DNA of 64,000 nt from Silicimonas sp. (GTDB taxonomy: Bacteria; Pseudomonadota; Alphaproteobacteria; Rhodobacterales; Rhodobacteraceae). A model generated the notes under the pieces. The model saw only the letters and a list, made by a program, of their open reading frames with translations. It was not told where the DNA came from and did no database searches. The stretch covers positions 35,356-99,355 of the forward strand of contig JABDJO010000018.1 in assembly GCA_013002465.1 (NCBI GenBank), written 5' to 3'. Both the position numbers and the translations under genes were made by a program. Of this stretch, positions 1 to 8,514 are shown in pieces (position 1 is the first letter of the stretch; every line of letters starts with the position of its first letter).

Positions 1-1590
1 TGCCGAAAGCGTATCCTGGCTGGCCGCCTTTGAATAATCCACCGCCAGTATGCGCATCAATTGTTCACCAAGGGGGCGACTTTCCGGCGCTGACAAGCCG
101 GGGTCGGCCCAGGCAAGATTGTAGGTCGCCTGTTGATAGCCTGCCGCCAGAAGTTCGCTTTTTGACAAGGGCAGGATTGCATCCTTGGGTTCGCTGTACC
201 GGTCGATAACAGCATTCAGGTGGTCCGCGGTCAGCGACGTGCCCGCAGTTGCTTCCTTCATCTGGTACCGGTGAGTGCCCTGGCCCTTGTCCCGTCCGGC
301 GCCAATTTTCTGATAGGCCAGCACACCCTGATTCAATTTAAGCACCAGTTGATCCGATGATCTGACCGGCAGGTGCAATAGTGGAAAATCCACTTCGAAT
401 GACGGCAACTCAAGCCCGTTCAATGTCTCGATCAATGCATGATTGCCCTGAGCGACCAGAGTTCGGTCCAGAGCGATCCGTCGGGGCTGAAAAGCAATCT
501 TGCGAAACGGACTGGGCGCCGGGGGTGAAAGAAACGAGGTGTCACCCGTGATTGTGGTTTCGCCATCCCAATAGGTATCGGGAATCAGATTGCACCAATG
601 CATCGCGATGACCGGGCATTTCTGAAAACGCTCCAACCCTTCCAGGAACTCTGCGCGCGATGAAAAGGGAAGAAACTCGTCGGCATCAAGGAAGAAAAGC
701 CAATCGACGTCGCGCAGTTGCGGCCGGTCCCGCACCACGTGGGTCATGGTAACCGACTGAATATAAGAAGGCTCTTTAAGTGTCAGGCACTCGACGCGGT
801 GATTTTCCCCGGCCAAGGCGGCCAGGTATTCGGCTGTGCCATCGTCCGAGCAATGATCGACGATCACAATCTCATCGAACAAGGCAATCAGATGGGCGGT
901 AAACACGCGGATGATATCGGCTTCGTTCCGGACCATGGCGACAACACCAAGCCTGGGCCGGGTGGCCACATCGGTTTCATCAACCAGAACCGGGCGCAGC
1001 GAAGGGGTCACCCGACGCCCCTCGCGGCAACCAGTCAGAAGATAGTGGACGAACGGGTTTTGACCGCTTTCGGCCACGTCACGATTATCGCGCAGATATT
1101 GTTCCACCGAAAACCACTTGGCCGGGTCCCGGCCCTGCCGCCAGCCTGGGCCCATGAAATGCGCAAAGTGGTCGGCATCTTCGGGCAAATCCGGATTGGT
1201 ATCGCGGTAATGCGCCGTGTTGAATGCAGCGCGCAGCCGGGCATCGGCTTCGTCACCCAGACTTGAGCTCATCAGACCTGAGGGACGACCGTGGGTGTCG
1301 CGAACCATGCGCCCTTCGAACTGACCGAACCTTAGGTAATGCAACAGGGCGATTGCGCCGGATTCGCGCACGTCTGGATTGTCGGCAAGATACGCACCGG
1401 TCGAAAACCGGGGGCCGGGATTATGCCCCTTGTCGGCGCCGACCTTCAAAAAATATGCAAGAGCCTTTTCAGCGGATCCGGCGGCCGGATACCGCTCTGC
1501 ATACCAGTCGGCGTCGAACAGGCCAGACTCCCGGATCAGTTTGTCTTGATCCAGTATGCGCCGACCGCCGTCGATCAATTTGGTCAGCAT
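1..1590 (-). CDS. GT2-type glycosyltransferase with N-terminal repeats (partial, 3' end off the window)
   Basis: The reading frame is open from an ATG at 1590 to the window edge, giving at least 530 codons. The first 200 or so residues hold four related units of about 35-45 residues of the type F-x-Y-L-x-x-N-x-D-V ... H-Y-L-x-x-G-x-x-E-G-R, a repeat known from large glycosyltransferases. A GT2-like fold follows, starting near VVAMVRNEADII, with IVDHCSDDGT and a FFLDADEF motif that fits the DxD sugar-nucleotide/metal site. It starts 4 nt after the RTX gene's stop and is probably co-transcribed with it. A role in glycosylating a surface or secreted product is inferred from the neighbourhood; the acceptor is unknown. 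The C-terminus is not visible. Confidence 0.8.
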   Translation of the reverse strand, partial: MLTKLIDGGRRILDQDKLIRESGLFDADWYAERYPAAGSAEKALAYFLKVGADKGHNPGPRFSTGAYLADNPDVRESGAIALLHYLRFGQFEGRMVRDTHGRPSGLMSSSLGDEADARLRAAFNTAHYRDTNPDLPEDADHFAHFMGPGWRQGRDPAKWFSVEQYLRDNRDVAESGQNPFVHYLLTGCREGRRVTPSLRPVLVDETDVATRPRLGVVAMVRNEADIIRVFTAHLIALFDEIVIVDHCSDDGTAEYLAALAGENHRVECLTLKEPSYIQSVTMTHVVRDRPQLRDVDWLFFLDADEFLPFSSRAEFLEGLERFQKCPVIAMHWCNLIPDTYWDGETTITGDTSFLSPPAPSPFRKIAFQPRRIALDRTLVAQGNHALIETLNGLELPSFEVDFPLLHLPVRSSDQLVLKLNQGVLAYQKIGAGRDKGQGTHRYQMKEATAGTSLTADHLNAVIDRYSEPKDAILPLSKSELLAAGYQQATYNLAWADPGLSAPESRPLGEQLMRILAVDYSKAASQDTLSA

Positions 1591-1594
1591 GGCA

Positions 1595-3682
1595 TCATGC
1601 CCCAAAGTCAAAGTCGGTGGAATCGAGCGGCCCGGTATACCCCGTCAGGATAATTGTTTCGGCACCTGCGGTGATCGTGGTCGAAGCCCCGACCGACACA
1701 GAAAGATCGCCAAATCCGCTGACCCCGGAAACGCCTGAAACGTCGATCAGGTCAATGCCGTCTTCCCAGTCGTTGATGCGATCAGTGCCGGCACCATCGG
1801 ATATGATGAACGTGTCAAACCCGGTGCCACCCAGCATCACATCATCGCCGCCGGGGCCACCATCAAGTGTGTCGCTGCCATCGTTTCCGAAAATGGAATC
1901 CGCCCCAGTGCCACCGGTAAAGCTGTCATTTCCACCATTGGCCCACATGAACAATGCTTGCGTGTAAGCGCTTGCATCGACAATCTCCGCCCCGGCCGCG
2001 CCATCAATTCGTTCGATCCCTGACCATGTGCCATCAATGGTCATCGAAAGTGCCGCCTTGACCAAAACGACCCTGTCGTAGCCCGCCCCGCCGTCCGAAA
2101 CACGGTCACCGCTATCGCCCAGATAAAACCAGTCGTCCCCGGAACCGCCTTCATAAAGGTCGTTTCCGTTGTCGCCCCACAAGAAGTCATCGCTGTCGCC
2201 GCCACGAAGCGTATCGTTGCCTTCATTGCCGAACAGCAAGTCTGATCCGGCGCCGCCAATCACCAGGTCATCGCCAGCGTTGCCATTGATCGACATGCCA
2301 ATGCTGACCGAAGTGGCGTCGATGGTGTCATTGCCGACGCTTGCCGTAAGCCTTTCAATCCCGCTCCACCCCGATAGCGTAAGATTGATCGAGGTCACCG
2401 AAGCGTCGATGCGCGCACGGTCCAACCCGTCGCCGCCGATCGCCACATCGCCGTTCTCCGAGATGAAAAACACATCGTCGCCAGCACCGCCATTCATGGT
2501 ATCACTTCCGGCATCACCAGCCAGAATGTCGATGCCGCCGTTGCCAACAAGGCTGTCATCGCCCGCACTGCCAAAAAGCTGGTCGCCATCGGTGCCGCCG
2601 ATCAGAGTGTCGGCCCCATCGCCACCCTGAAGCCGAACGGACAGAATGTATCCAGATGCGTCAAATCGGTCATCGCCCGTATTTCCATCGATCCGCTCAA
2701 CCCCGGTCCAGGCCGCCACATTGGCGTCGACACCCGCAGTGTTTGTGATTGTCACCCGGTCGAACTCACTGCCACCGATAACGACATCACCAGAATCATC
2801 GACATAGAAGTAATCGTTGCCTTGCCCGCCTTCCATGCGGTCGGCACCGCCGTTGCCAAACAGAAAATCCTTCTTGGCCCCGCCGATCAGTGTATCTGCG
2901 CCATCACCACCTTCCAGGGTGTCTTCCTCGGCGCCGCCAATCAGGCTGTCGTCGCCATCCTGCCCAAGGATCTTGATCGCTGACCCGTAGCCTGATGCGT
3001 TGATCGTGTCGTTCCCGCTGCCCCCATCGACACGCTCGACCCCTGACCAGGCACCAATTGAAAGCGAAAGGCCTGCGCTGGTGTCGACGATAACACGGTC
3101 GGTGCCAGTTCCGGCGTCAACGCTATCACCAGGATTGTCGACGAAAATGAGATCGTCGCCCGCTCCGGACGAGAGGCTATCGGCCCCACTTCCGCCGATC
3201 AGCGTGTCGTTTCCGGCGCCGCTGATCAGTGTGTCGGCACCGCCGAGGCCGGACAGAGAGTCGTCGCCCAAATCCGATGTCAGCAGATTGGAGAAAGAGC
3301 TGCCAACCGCATCCAGATCAAAGTCACCAATCAGTTGAAAGTTCTCGATCCCTGCAAGCGTATCGACGCCAACACCGGGAGTTTCCACGATGTAATGGGT
3401 GCCACTTCCGAGATTGACATAGACTGATATCGACTGTGGTGTCTCGCCGCTCAGATCCTCGATCAGGGTATCGTTACCGCTGCCGCCATCCAGGCTGTCG
3501 TTGCCATCGTTCGATCCGCTGGTCAGCCAGAACGTGTCGTCGTCTTCGTCGCCGGAAATCGTGTCATCGCCCGCACCGTCAAAAATGACGTCATCGCCAA
3601 GGCCCCCAAAGACCAGATCGTTCCCAATGCCGGCAAAAATCGTGTCGTTGCCAAGACCGCCGTTGATCGTGTCGTCGCTCAT
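1595..3682 (-). CDS. RTX (hemolysin-type calcium-binding repeat) protein, 695 aa
   Basis: Almost the whole protein consists of nonapeptide RTX repeats (GGxGxDxLx), which bind calcium as parallel beta rolls once outside the cell. There is no N-terminal signal peptide. The last 70 residues (DRINDWEDGIDLIDVSG onward, ending DSTDFDFGA) resemble the C-terminal region recognised by type I secretion systems. A higher-order repeat of about 114 residues is visible: WSGVER or a variant at residues 212, 325, 439 and 553, each followed by a short RTX block. No enzymatic domain is seen, so an adhesin, matrix or S-layer-like role is more likely than a toxin. No type I secretion genes are in the window. The ATG at 3682 opens directly into repeats, 48 nt after the upstream glycosyltransferase. 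Confidence 0.85.
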   Translation of the reverse strand: MSDDTINGGLGNDTIFAGIGNDLVFGGLGDDVIFDGAGDDTISGDEDDDTFWLTSGSNDGNDSLDGGSGNDTLIEDLSGETPQSISVYVNLGSGTHYIVETPGVGVDTLAGIENFQLIGDFDLDAVGSSFSNLLTSDLGDDSLSGLGGADTLISGAGNDTLIGGSGADSLSSGAGDDLIFVDNPGDSVDAGTGTDRVIVDTSAGLSLSIGAWSGVERVDGGSGNDTINASGYGSAIKILGQDGDDSLIGGAEEDTLEGGDGADTLIGGAKKDFLFGNGGADRMEGGQGNDYFYVDDSGDVVIGGSEFDRVTITNTAGVDANVAAWTGVERIDGNTGDDRFDASGYILSVRLQGGDGADTLIGGTDGDQLFGSAGDDSLVGNGGIDILAGDAGSDTMNGGAGDDVFFISENGDVAIGGDGLDRARIDASVTSINLTLSGWSGIERLTASVGNDTIDATSVSIGMSINGNAGDDLVIGGAGSDLLFGNEGNDTLRGGDSDDFLWGDNGNDLYEGGSGDDWFYLGDSGDRVSDGGAGYDRVVLVKAALSMTIDGTWSGIERIDGAAGAEIVDASAYTQALFMWANGGNDSFTGGTGADSIFGNDGSDTLDGGPGGDDVMLGGTGFDTFIISDGAGTDRINDWEDGIDLIDVSGVSGVSGFGDLSVSVGASTTITAGAETIILTGYTGPLDSTDFDFGA

Positions 3683-3730
3683 GCCCGTCCCGGTGCTGAC
3701 CTCACAGGGAAGGTTTCTCGCGAATTTTCG

Positions 3731-4942
3731 TTAATAGGTCGTTACCGCGTCTTCGATCAGGGCGCGTTGGCGTTGCAGGCAGAGCTTAAGATCATAACGC
3801 TTGACCACCGTGTTGCGAGCGGCGCTGCGCAGGTGATCGACGCGGTCGCGCTCGGCCAGGGCCATGGCGGCGCGCTCGGCGATGGCATCGGTATCGAAGA
3901 AGTCGACCAACCAACCGTTCTGCCCATCAGCAATGACTTCTTCGACCGGAGGAGTCGCTGAGCCAATCACGAAGGCTCCCGCAGCCATCGCTTCAAGCAT
4001 CGACCAGCTTAAAACGAACGGGTATGTCAGATACAGGTGTACAGACGAAACCTGAAGCAGCTTCAGGTAGTCTGCATAGGGAATGCGCCCGGTGAATGTC
4101 ACCCGATCCGGTAGGGCACCAACCTCGGCCAGCATGGCGTCGCGCCAGGTGCCGCCGCCTTTGGGGCGGCCGCCATAACTGACGTCGTCACCTCCAACGA
4201 TGATCACGCGCGCCTTGGGACGTCTTTCAAGAAGGGCTGGCAACGCGCGCATGAACGTATGAAACCCGCGATATGGTTCAAGGTTGCGCGACACATAGGT
4301 CAAAACCTCGTCTTCCCGGGTCAGCCGGGTGCCGTCTGGCAATGTGAAACTTGCTTTGGGGTCAGGCCGTATGGTTTCGGTGTCGATGCCATCATGGATC
4401 ACCTTAATCTTTGGGCGATACACTTTGGGAAACTGGTCGCGTTGCCAATTGGTGGGGCTATAAGCGAAATCCGCGGCCTCGATCGCAAGAAGATGCTGCG
4501 ACGCACGGGTGCGAGAGCGCAACAAGGCGTCGGGACCGGTATCGAATTCAGGATCGAATCCGACATCCGCTCCGCGCCCGTTGTAGTAGAATTCACAGAG
4601 CGAGATCAGAGGAACCTCGGGCCAGACATCCTTGAGATAAAGCGTCTCGCCCCAACCGGGATTGCCGATCATGACGTCGGGTTGAAATCCTTGCCGTTTC
4701 AGTTTGAATCCAAGCCGGGCGACCGCCTGACCGTTCAGCACAGCCGCTTCGGTACCAGCCAGATAGGGGTGGATTTTCGGGGTCACCTTCCGGTGCGGTT
4801 CATACTCCAGCCGTTTGACGCCCTGCGGCGTCGGCTTGCCGGGCTGGCCGATGAAAAGTACCTCGTGCGCATCCGCCGCAAGAGCTGGCGTGAGGTGCTT
4901 GAATTGCCCAGGACAATTCTGATGAACGAACAATAACTTCAC
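3731..4942 (-). CDS. GT4 family glycosyltransferase, 403 aa
   Basis: This is a GT-B fold glycosyltransferase. The N-terminus LLFVHQNCPGQF carries the typical GT4 first strand and loop. The C-terminal half has the donor-binding E-x7-E-like segment (LEAMAAGAFVIG ... PPVEEV, around residue 315), preceded by RNLEPYRGF. I prefer the GTG at 4942 over the frame-opening start at 4990. It has a GGAG five bases upstream and puts the conserved strand at the extreme N-terminus, while the extra 16 residues look non-conserved and cysteine-rich. It is first in a three-gene minus-strand set with the RTX protein and the GT2 enzyme. It is expected to be cytoplasmic or membrane-peripheral; the sugar and acceptor cannot be read from sequence. 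Confidence 0.82.
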   Translation of the reverse strand: MKLLFVHQNCPGQFKHLTPALAADAHEVLFIGQPGKPTPQGVKRLEYEPHRKVTPKIHPYLAGTEAAVLNGQAVARLGFKLKRQGFQPDVMIGNPGWGETLYLKDVWPEVPLISLCEFYYNGRGADVGFDPEFDTGPDALLRSRTRASQHLLAIEAADFAYSPTNWQRDQFPKVYRPKIKVIHDGIDTETIRPDPKASFTLPDGTRLTREDEVLTYVSRNLEPYRGFHTFMRALPALLERRPKARVIIVGGDDVSYGGRPKGGGTWRDAMLAEVGALPDRVTFTGRIPYADYLKLLQVSSVHLYLTYPFVLSWSMLEAMAAGAFVIGSATPPVEEVIADGQNGWLVDFFDTDAIAERAAMALAERDRVDHLRSAARNTVVKRYDLKLCLQRQRALIEDAVTTY

Positions 4943-5050
4943 GCACACTCCGCTCTGGCGACCGTCATGGCAAGACATGCATTGGACCACGGGGACTATT
5001 GCAAAGTCGCCCCACTATTGTCCATCGGCAGTCCGTAAGCCCTGTCTGGC

Positions 5051-6085
5051 CTAGGAGTACAGCGCCCGCACCTGAGCAAACGACATCAGCCGTTTCGATT
5101 TTTCGTCCCATAATTGCAGTCGGGCGTTGGCCAGGCTTTCCCGGATCGTCATGCGATTGCCCTCGGCAAGTTCAGCATGATCCCGCAGCACTTCAGGCAA
5201 GCGATAGAACGGGATGCGGCTGTGAAGATGATGCACGTGGTGAATGCCGATATTGGCGCTCATCCATTGCAGCACACGGGGCAGCACATAATGCGAACTG
5301 CCGTGCAACGCCGCGTCGTGCAGTTGCCAGTCTTCTTCTGAATCCCATTGGGTGTTTTCAAACTGGTGCTGCACATAAAACAGCCAAAGACCTGCTGTCG
5401 CCGCCAAAAGTGTCGACGGCAGGAACACCAAAACGATCGGCGCAAAGCCACCAAAGTAATAGACAATGGCAAGCGCGACTAGAATAGCGGCGTTCGTTGC
5501 CATGGCACTGATCCAGTAGCGGGCATTGGTCATGAACCCCAATGGCAAACGGTTCTGCAGGAAAAACAAATAACTCGGGCCAAGCCCGAACAAAATGAAT
5601 GGATTTCGGTAAAGCCGGTACATCAGGCGATCAAACGGCGCCAGGGCCTGGTATTCGGCAACCGTCAACGTGTGAATATCGCCCATGCCACGGCGCCCCA
5701 GGTTGCCGGAGGCGCTGTGATGGGTCGAGTGCGAGTGCCGCCAGACATCGTAGGGCGTCAGCGTCAGCACCCCAAGCACACGGCCCAGCCAGTCATTGGC
5801 CGCCCGGTTCTTGAAAAACGCGCCGTGTCCGCAATCGTGCTGGATGGCAAATAGCCGAAGCAGGAAACCGGCGTTCAAGACAGAAAGGGCGAAGGCAATC
5901 CAGTAACTGACCGACAGCGACCAACATGCCAGACCCCAAAGTACAAGAAACGGCCCCATGCTGATCGAGATTTCAAACAGGCTGCGCCCGGTGCTTGGTT
6001 CGCGATATTCGGATAGGATTCTGACCCAGTCACGTGGAGCAATCTCGCCGGTCTGCTGCCGGGACGTCTCGGAATTATCGAACAT
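5051..6085 (-). CDS. Membrane fatty acid desaturase, 344 aa
   Basis: This is an integral-membrane di-iron acyl-lipid desaturase of the FA_desaturase family. All three histidine boxes are present: HDCGH at 83-87, HSTHH at 119-123 (within HSHSTHH) and HHVHH near 285-290. Hydrophobic segments lie at about 42-80 and 185-240. The HDCGHG / HSTHH / HHVHH set is typical of delta-12 (omega-6) enzymes, which introduce a double bond into an existing unsaturated acyl chain; the exact regiospecificity is an inference. The gene stands alone between the glycosyltransferase group and a mobile-element scar. The start at 6085 gives a cytoplasmic N-terminus of usual length. Confidence 0.87.
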   Translation of the reverse strand: MFDNSETSRQQTGEIAPRDWVRILSEYREPSTGRSLFEISISMGPFLVLWGLACWSLSVSYWIAFALSVLNAGFLLRLFAIQHDCGHGAFFKNRAANDWLGRVLGVLTLTPYDVWRHSHSTHHSASGNLGRRGMGDIHTLTVAEYQALAPFDRLMYRLYRNPFILFGLGPSYLFFLQNRLPLGFMTNARYWISAMATNAAILVALAIVYYFGGFAPIVLVFLPSTLLAATAGLWLFYVQHQFENTQWDSEEDWQLHDAALHGSSHYVLPRVLQWMSANIGIHHVHHLHSRIPFYRLPEVLRDHAELAEGNRMTIRESLANARLQLWDEKSKRLMSFAQVRALYS

Positions 6086-6416
6086 GCGCCTGCTTATTTT
6101 TTTAGTTGCTTTCGCCTAGATATACGAATGTTCACGCAGAGCAATGAATATCCGGTTTCCAATGCCAAAGTTTCCTTGAACACTGACAACTTGATCGCAC
6201 TTGAACCCGGTCGGTCGGCCTTCGGTCGGCGAACGGCGGTCCTGCGAAGACTTGAACCCCGAACCTGCCAACCAGAAGTCTCAAGGTTAACGGTTTCTTC
6301 TAACTTCGCACGTTATTTGAAACGTTCAAAACGCCATATTTTGCTAAGCCAGACAGCGCTCTAATTGTCGATGGGCTTCGCGTTGCGTGAAGGCTAAGTG
6401 AAAGCCAGAAACCAAA

Positions 6417-6520
6417 GTGGAGTTGGAATTGACCAAGTCAAGAATTGACGCCCTGAAACCCATAAAGGCTACCTTCGCGGTCAGGGACGCGGAAATTCCG
6501 GGGTTCTCGCTTCCGCTTGC
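6417..6520 (+). pseudogene. Remnant of a tyrosine-recombinase (phage-type integrase) N-terminus
   Basis: The frame starting at 6417 reads MELELTKSRIDALKP then ATFAVRDAEIPGFSL. This is the characteristic opening of the DUF4102 / Arm-binding N-terminal domain of P4-type integrases (usually L-T-x-x-x-I-x-x-L-K-P ... V-R-D-x-x-x-x-G-F). After about 35 residues the similarity ends and the frame turns into nonsense, so the rest of the integrase is deleted or frameshifted. This marks a past integration event; the recombinase is not functional. Confidence 0.6.
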
Positions 6521-6636
6521 CTCGGTGCAAAGGCAATCTGCTCATCGCCAAATCGGGTCTTCGGCATCGGTACACTTTTCCTCTTGCCAGAAATGTACCC
6601 GAAATCAGCACTCAGTTCGGACCGGTTTCAGGGGTC

Positions 6637-6705
6637 AATACCAACCGCCACTCGACCATTGACTATCTAAGCCCTATGACAATCGAGGAGCGAGCGATGA
6701 AAGCT
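6637..6705 (+). pseudogene. Remnant of an IS3-family transposase C-terminus
   Basis: The frame reads NTNRHSTIDYLSPMTIEERAM, the usual end of the rve_3 / integrase core region of IS3-family OrfB transposases (N-x-x-R-x-H-S-x-x-x-Y-x-S-P-x-x-F/Y-E). No catalytic DDE region precedes it, and the upstream part of the frame is unrelated. It is a short leftover, probably from an IS insertion later deleted together with most of the integrase fragment 120 bp upstream. Confidence 0.5.
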
Positions 6706-6820
6706 TATGTTGCCGTCTCCGAAAACGGCAGCAGGACGCAGGTATCGACAATATCAAGCTCGTGCGCCTGTACTTTGGCAGCCGCTTTCAGGCGCCGGTG
6801 CGAATAAAGAAAGACCCAGG

Positions 6821-8176
6821 ATGGAACTTGTCGGCGTACACGCGACAACCCTTGAAGATATCGCGGTCGTTTGTCTGATCGCTGCAGTCGCGGGGCTGGC
6901 GCTTGTCCGAATTGGTCAGCCTCCCATGGTTGGCTACATCCTCGCTGGCGTGATATTCGGCCCGACCGGGTTTGGCTTCATCAGCAGTTCGGACGGGATT
7001 ACGATCCTTGCTGAACTGGGCGTACTTCTTCTCCTTTTCCTGATCGGATTAGAGCTTTCGCTGCGGGCATTCGTGCTTGTTCTGCGGCCTGCTCTGGTCG
7101 TTCTCGCGGGTCAACTGACGTTCGCGCTTGGGATCACGGCGATATTTGGCGCGATCCTTGAATGGAGTTTGGAGCAGATTTTGCTCCTCGGTTTCATCGT
7201 GGCGGTATCATCAACCGCTGTTGCGATCAAAATCCTTGAGGAAATCGAGGAACTTAGAACCGAAACCGGGCGCATAACCGTCGGTGTGATGATCGCACAA
7301 GACATTGCGCTTGTTCCGATGCTGGTTCTTGTCGAAGCTTTCGGCAAGGAGACGGTTTCTGCTCGTAACGTCGTCTTGCTGATCACATTGGCGATGGCTT
7401 TGTTGGGCGGATTGATCTGGTTCCTAAGCCGCCCGGGAAAACTGAAATTGCCGTGGTCAGACCGGCTGACGGGCAGGCCCGAACTTATCATTCTGGCATC
7501 GCTTGCGGCCTGTCTCTCGGCTGCGACGGCCACGGGCGTTCTGGGCTTATCGCCTGTTTACGGGGCTTTCCTGGCTGGCCTGGTTCTGGCCAACTCGACA
7601 CTCCGTGCGGAAATCATCGAGGCGACCTATCCCGTCCAGGCGATTCTGGTCTTTGTGTTCTTCCTGTCGGTCGGCTTGCTGATCGACCTCAGCTTCATCG
7701 TCAGCAATTGGCAGGTCGTCGTCAGTTTCGCAGCCGCCGTCGTTATCCTGAAATCCGTTTTGAACGTTGGCCTGATCAAGTTCTCCGGTTTCAAGTGGGA
7801 AACTGCACTTCCTGCCGGACTTGCAATGGCCCAGATCGGTGAATTCTCGTTCATTCTGGCGGCAGTCGGTGTGAAGAACGGTGTTCTCGACACAGAGACA
7901 TACAAACTTGCGCTGTCCGTCATTGCCGCGACATTCGTGATCTCTCCGATCTGGATGAACGCCGTCAGACGGTTCGATGCCGTGACCAGCCGACATTTGA
8001 ACAGCCTGGGTGAATGGTTGTCAGCAAGTTATTCGTCAGAGCTTGTAGAATTGGACAAAGGTCGCACGGCAGTCGCAAGAACCTGGGCGGCGCTGCGAAA
8101 CAAGCGGCAGAAAGATACGCGCACAAAAGGACAGACCGATGCCGCGTCCCCGGCGAAAGATAACCCGACGGATTGA
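6821..8176 (+). CDS. CPA2-family cation:proton antiporter (KefB/KefC-like membrane domain), 451 aa
   Basis: This is a Na+/H+ exchanger-fold protein with about 12 hydrophobic segments. Typical features are the early GYILAGVIFGPTGFG loop, LLLFLIGLELS, and the cytoplasmic VSSTAVAIKILEE segment followed by MIAQDIALVPM, where the aspartate of QD is the usual ion-binding acid. A KTN/RCK nucleotide-binding domain is absent: after the last helix only about 60 polar residues follow. It therefore resembles the ungated RosB/YbaL-type core rather than full KefC. The ATG at 6821 is chosen because the longer frame from 6707 adds 38 residues that overlap transposase debris. The transported ion (K+ or Na+ against H+) is not determinable. 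Confidence 0.83.
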   Translation: MELVGVHATTLEDIAVVCLIAAVAGLALVRIGQPPMVGYILAGVIFGPTGFGFISSSDGITILAELGVLLLLFLIGLELSLRAFVLVLRPALVVLAGQLTFALGITAIFGAILEWSLEQILLLGFIVAVSSTAVAIKILEEIEELRTETGRITVGVMIAQDIALVPMLVLVEAFGKETVSARNVVLLITLAMALLGGLIWFLSRPGKLKLPWSDRLTGRPELIILASLAACLSAATATGVLGLSPVYGAFLAGLVLANSTLRAEIIEATYPVQAILVFVFFLSVGLLIDLSFIVSNWQVVVSFAAAVVILKSVLNVGLIKFSGFKWETALPAGLAMAQIGEFSFILAAVGVKNGVLDTETYKLALSVIAATFVISPIWMNAVRRFDAVTSRHLNSLGEWLSASYSSELVELDKGRTAVARTWAALRNKRQKDTRTKGQTDAASPAKDNPTD

Positions 8177-8424
8177 ACCTGCGTGGCATCTGAACCCGAC
8201 TACATTGCCAAGAATGCTTATTGCCCGAGATGGGCGGCGCGCGGAGCGGGAAAACGCTTGGAATGAGGGAACGGCCGCGGCCCATGTCGGCACTCGAATT
8301 GCCGAGGTCTGGTAGCGTTCTTGAAAGGCGATTCCAAAAAACCACCAGGCACGCTGTGACGTCAGTCACAGACAGGCATCTGACCCTTGGTACAGACTTC
8401 CTTCAAAACAAGGGAGACGGTCAA
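8177..8424. other. Intergenic region without an evident gene, holding a CRP-like palindrome
   Basis: Between the antiporter stop and the small ORF at 8425 I see no gene. The region contains the TGTGA-N6-TCACA palindrome at 8355-8370, listed separately. A frame open from 8221 runs through it into the small ORF, but its first two thirds look non-conserved. Confidence 0.5.
8355..8370. promoter_or_regulatory. CRP/FNR-type palindrome TGTGACGTCAGTCACA
   Basis: The sixteen bases form TGTGA-N6-TCACA, identical in its conserved half-sites to the E. coli CRP consensus and compatible with other CRP/FNR-superfamily proteins. The site ends 54 bases upstream of the TTG start of the 22-codon ORF at 8425, a reasonable distance for activation. 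Which alphaproteobacterial regulator would bind is unknown; the assignment rests only on the palindrome. Confidence 0.4.
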
Positions 8425-8493
8425 TTGAACGAATTCAACCTAAGCCTGATTGCGGGCGCAACCGTTCTGGTGGTTCTTGTTCTGCTTAGCTGA
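8425..8493 (+). CDS. Possible 22-residue single-pass membrane peptide
   Basis: A strong ribosome-binding sequence (AAGGGAG, 8 bases before the start) precedes a TTG start and 21 further codons that encode NEFNLSLIAGATVLVVLVLLS, a polar head and one hydrophobic helix. The stop falls 22 bases before the convergent leuB stop. Small membrane peptides of this size often accompany stress regulation, but I do not recognise this one. It could alternatively be the end of a longer frame open from 8221; the ribosome-binding site favours the short form. Confidence 0.4.
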   Translation: MNEFNLSLIAGATVLVVLVLLS

Positions 8494-8514
8494 CAAGGGA
8501 CAACCGGAATAAGG

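Larger units (their letters stand above)
6086..6820. other. Gene-poor stretch with mobile-element debris
   Basis: No convincing gene lies in these 735 bases. ORF-length frames here (for example 6128-6364) match no family I recognise. The stretch holds an integrase N-terminal fragment (6417-6520) and an IS3-like transposase C-terminal fragment (6637-6705), listed separately. Local GC is lower than in the flanking genes around 6290-6370. GTCGG-type short repeats occur at 6207-6230. Confidence 0.6.

Noticed and set aside
1595..3682. Repetitive DNA taken as a CRISPR or satellite array
   Set aside because: The repetition follows codons and encodes RTX nonapeptides; units are degenerate and there are no spacers.
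6245..6261. tRNA T-arm-like sequence on the minus strand (CGGGG-TTCAAGT-CTTCG), possible attachment-site relic
   Set aside because: A stem with two G-T pairs and a T-loop can be formed, but no acceptor, D-arm or anticodon arm of proper geometry accompanies it. Too weak to call a tRNA fragment.
6128..6364. 78-codon plus-strand frame before the integrase remnant
   Set aside because: No ribosome-binding site, no recognisable motif and low coding quality in a decayed stretch.
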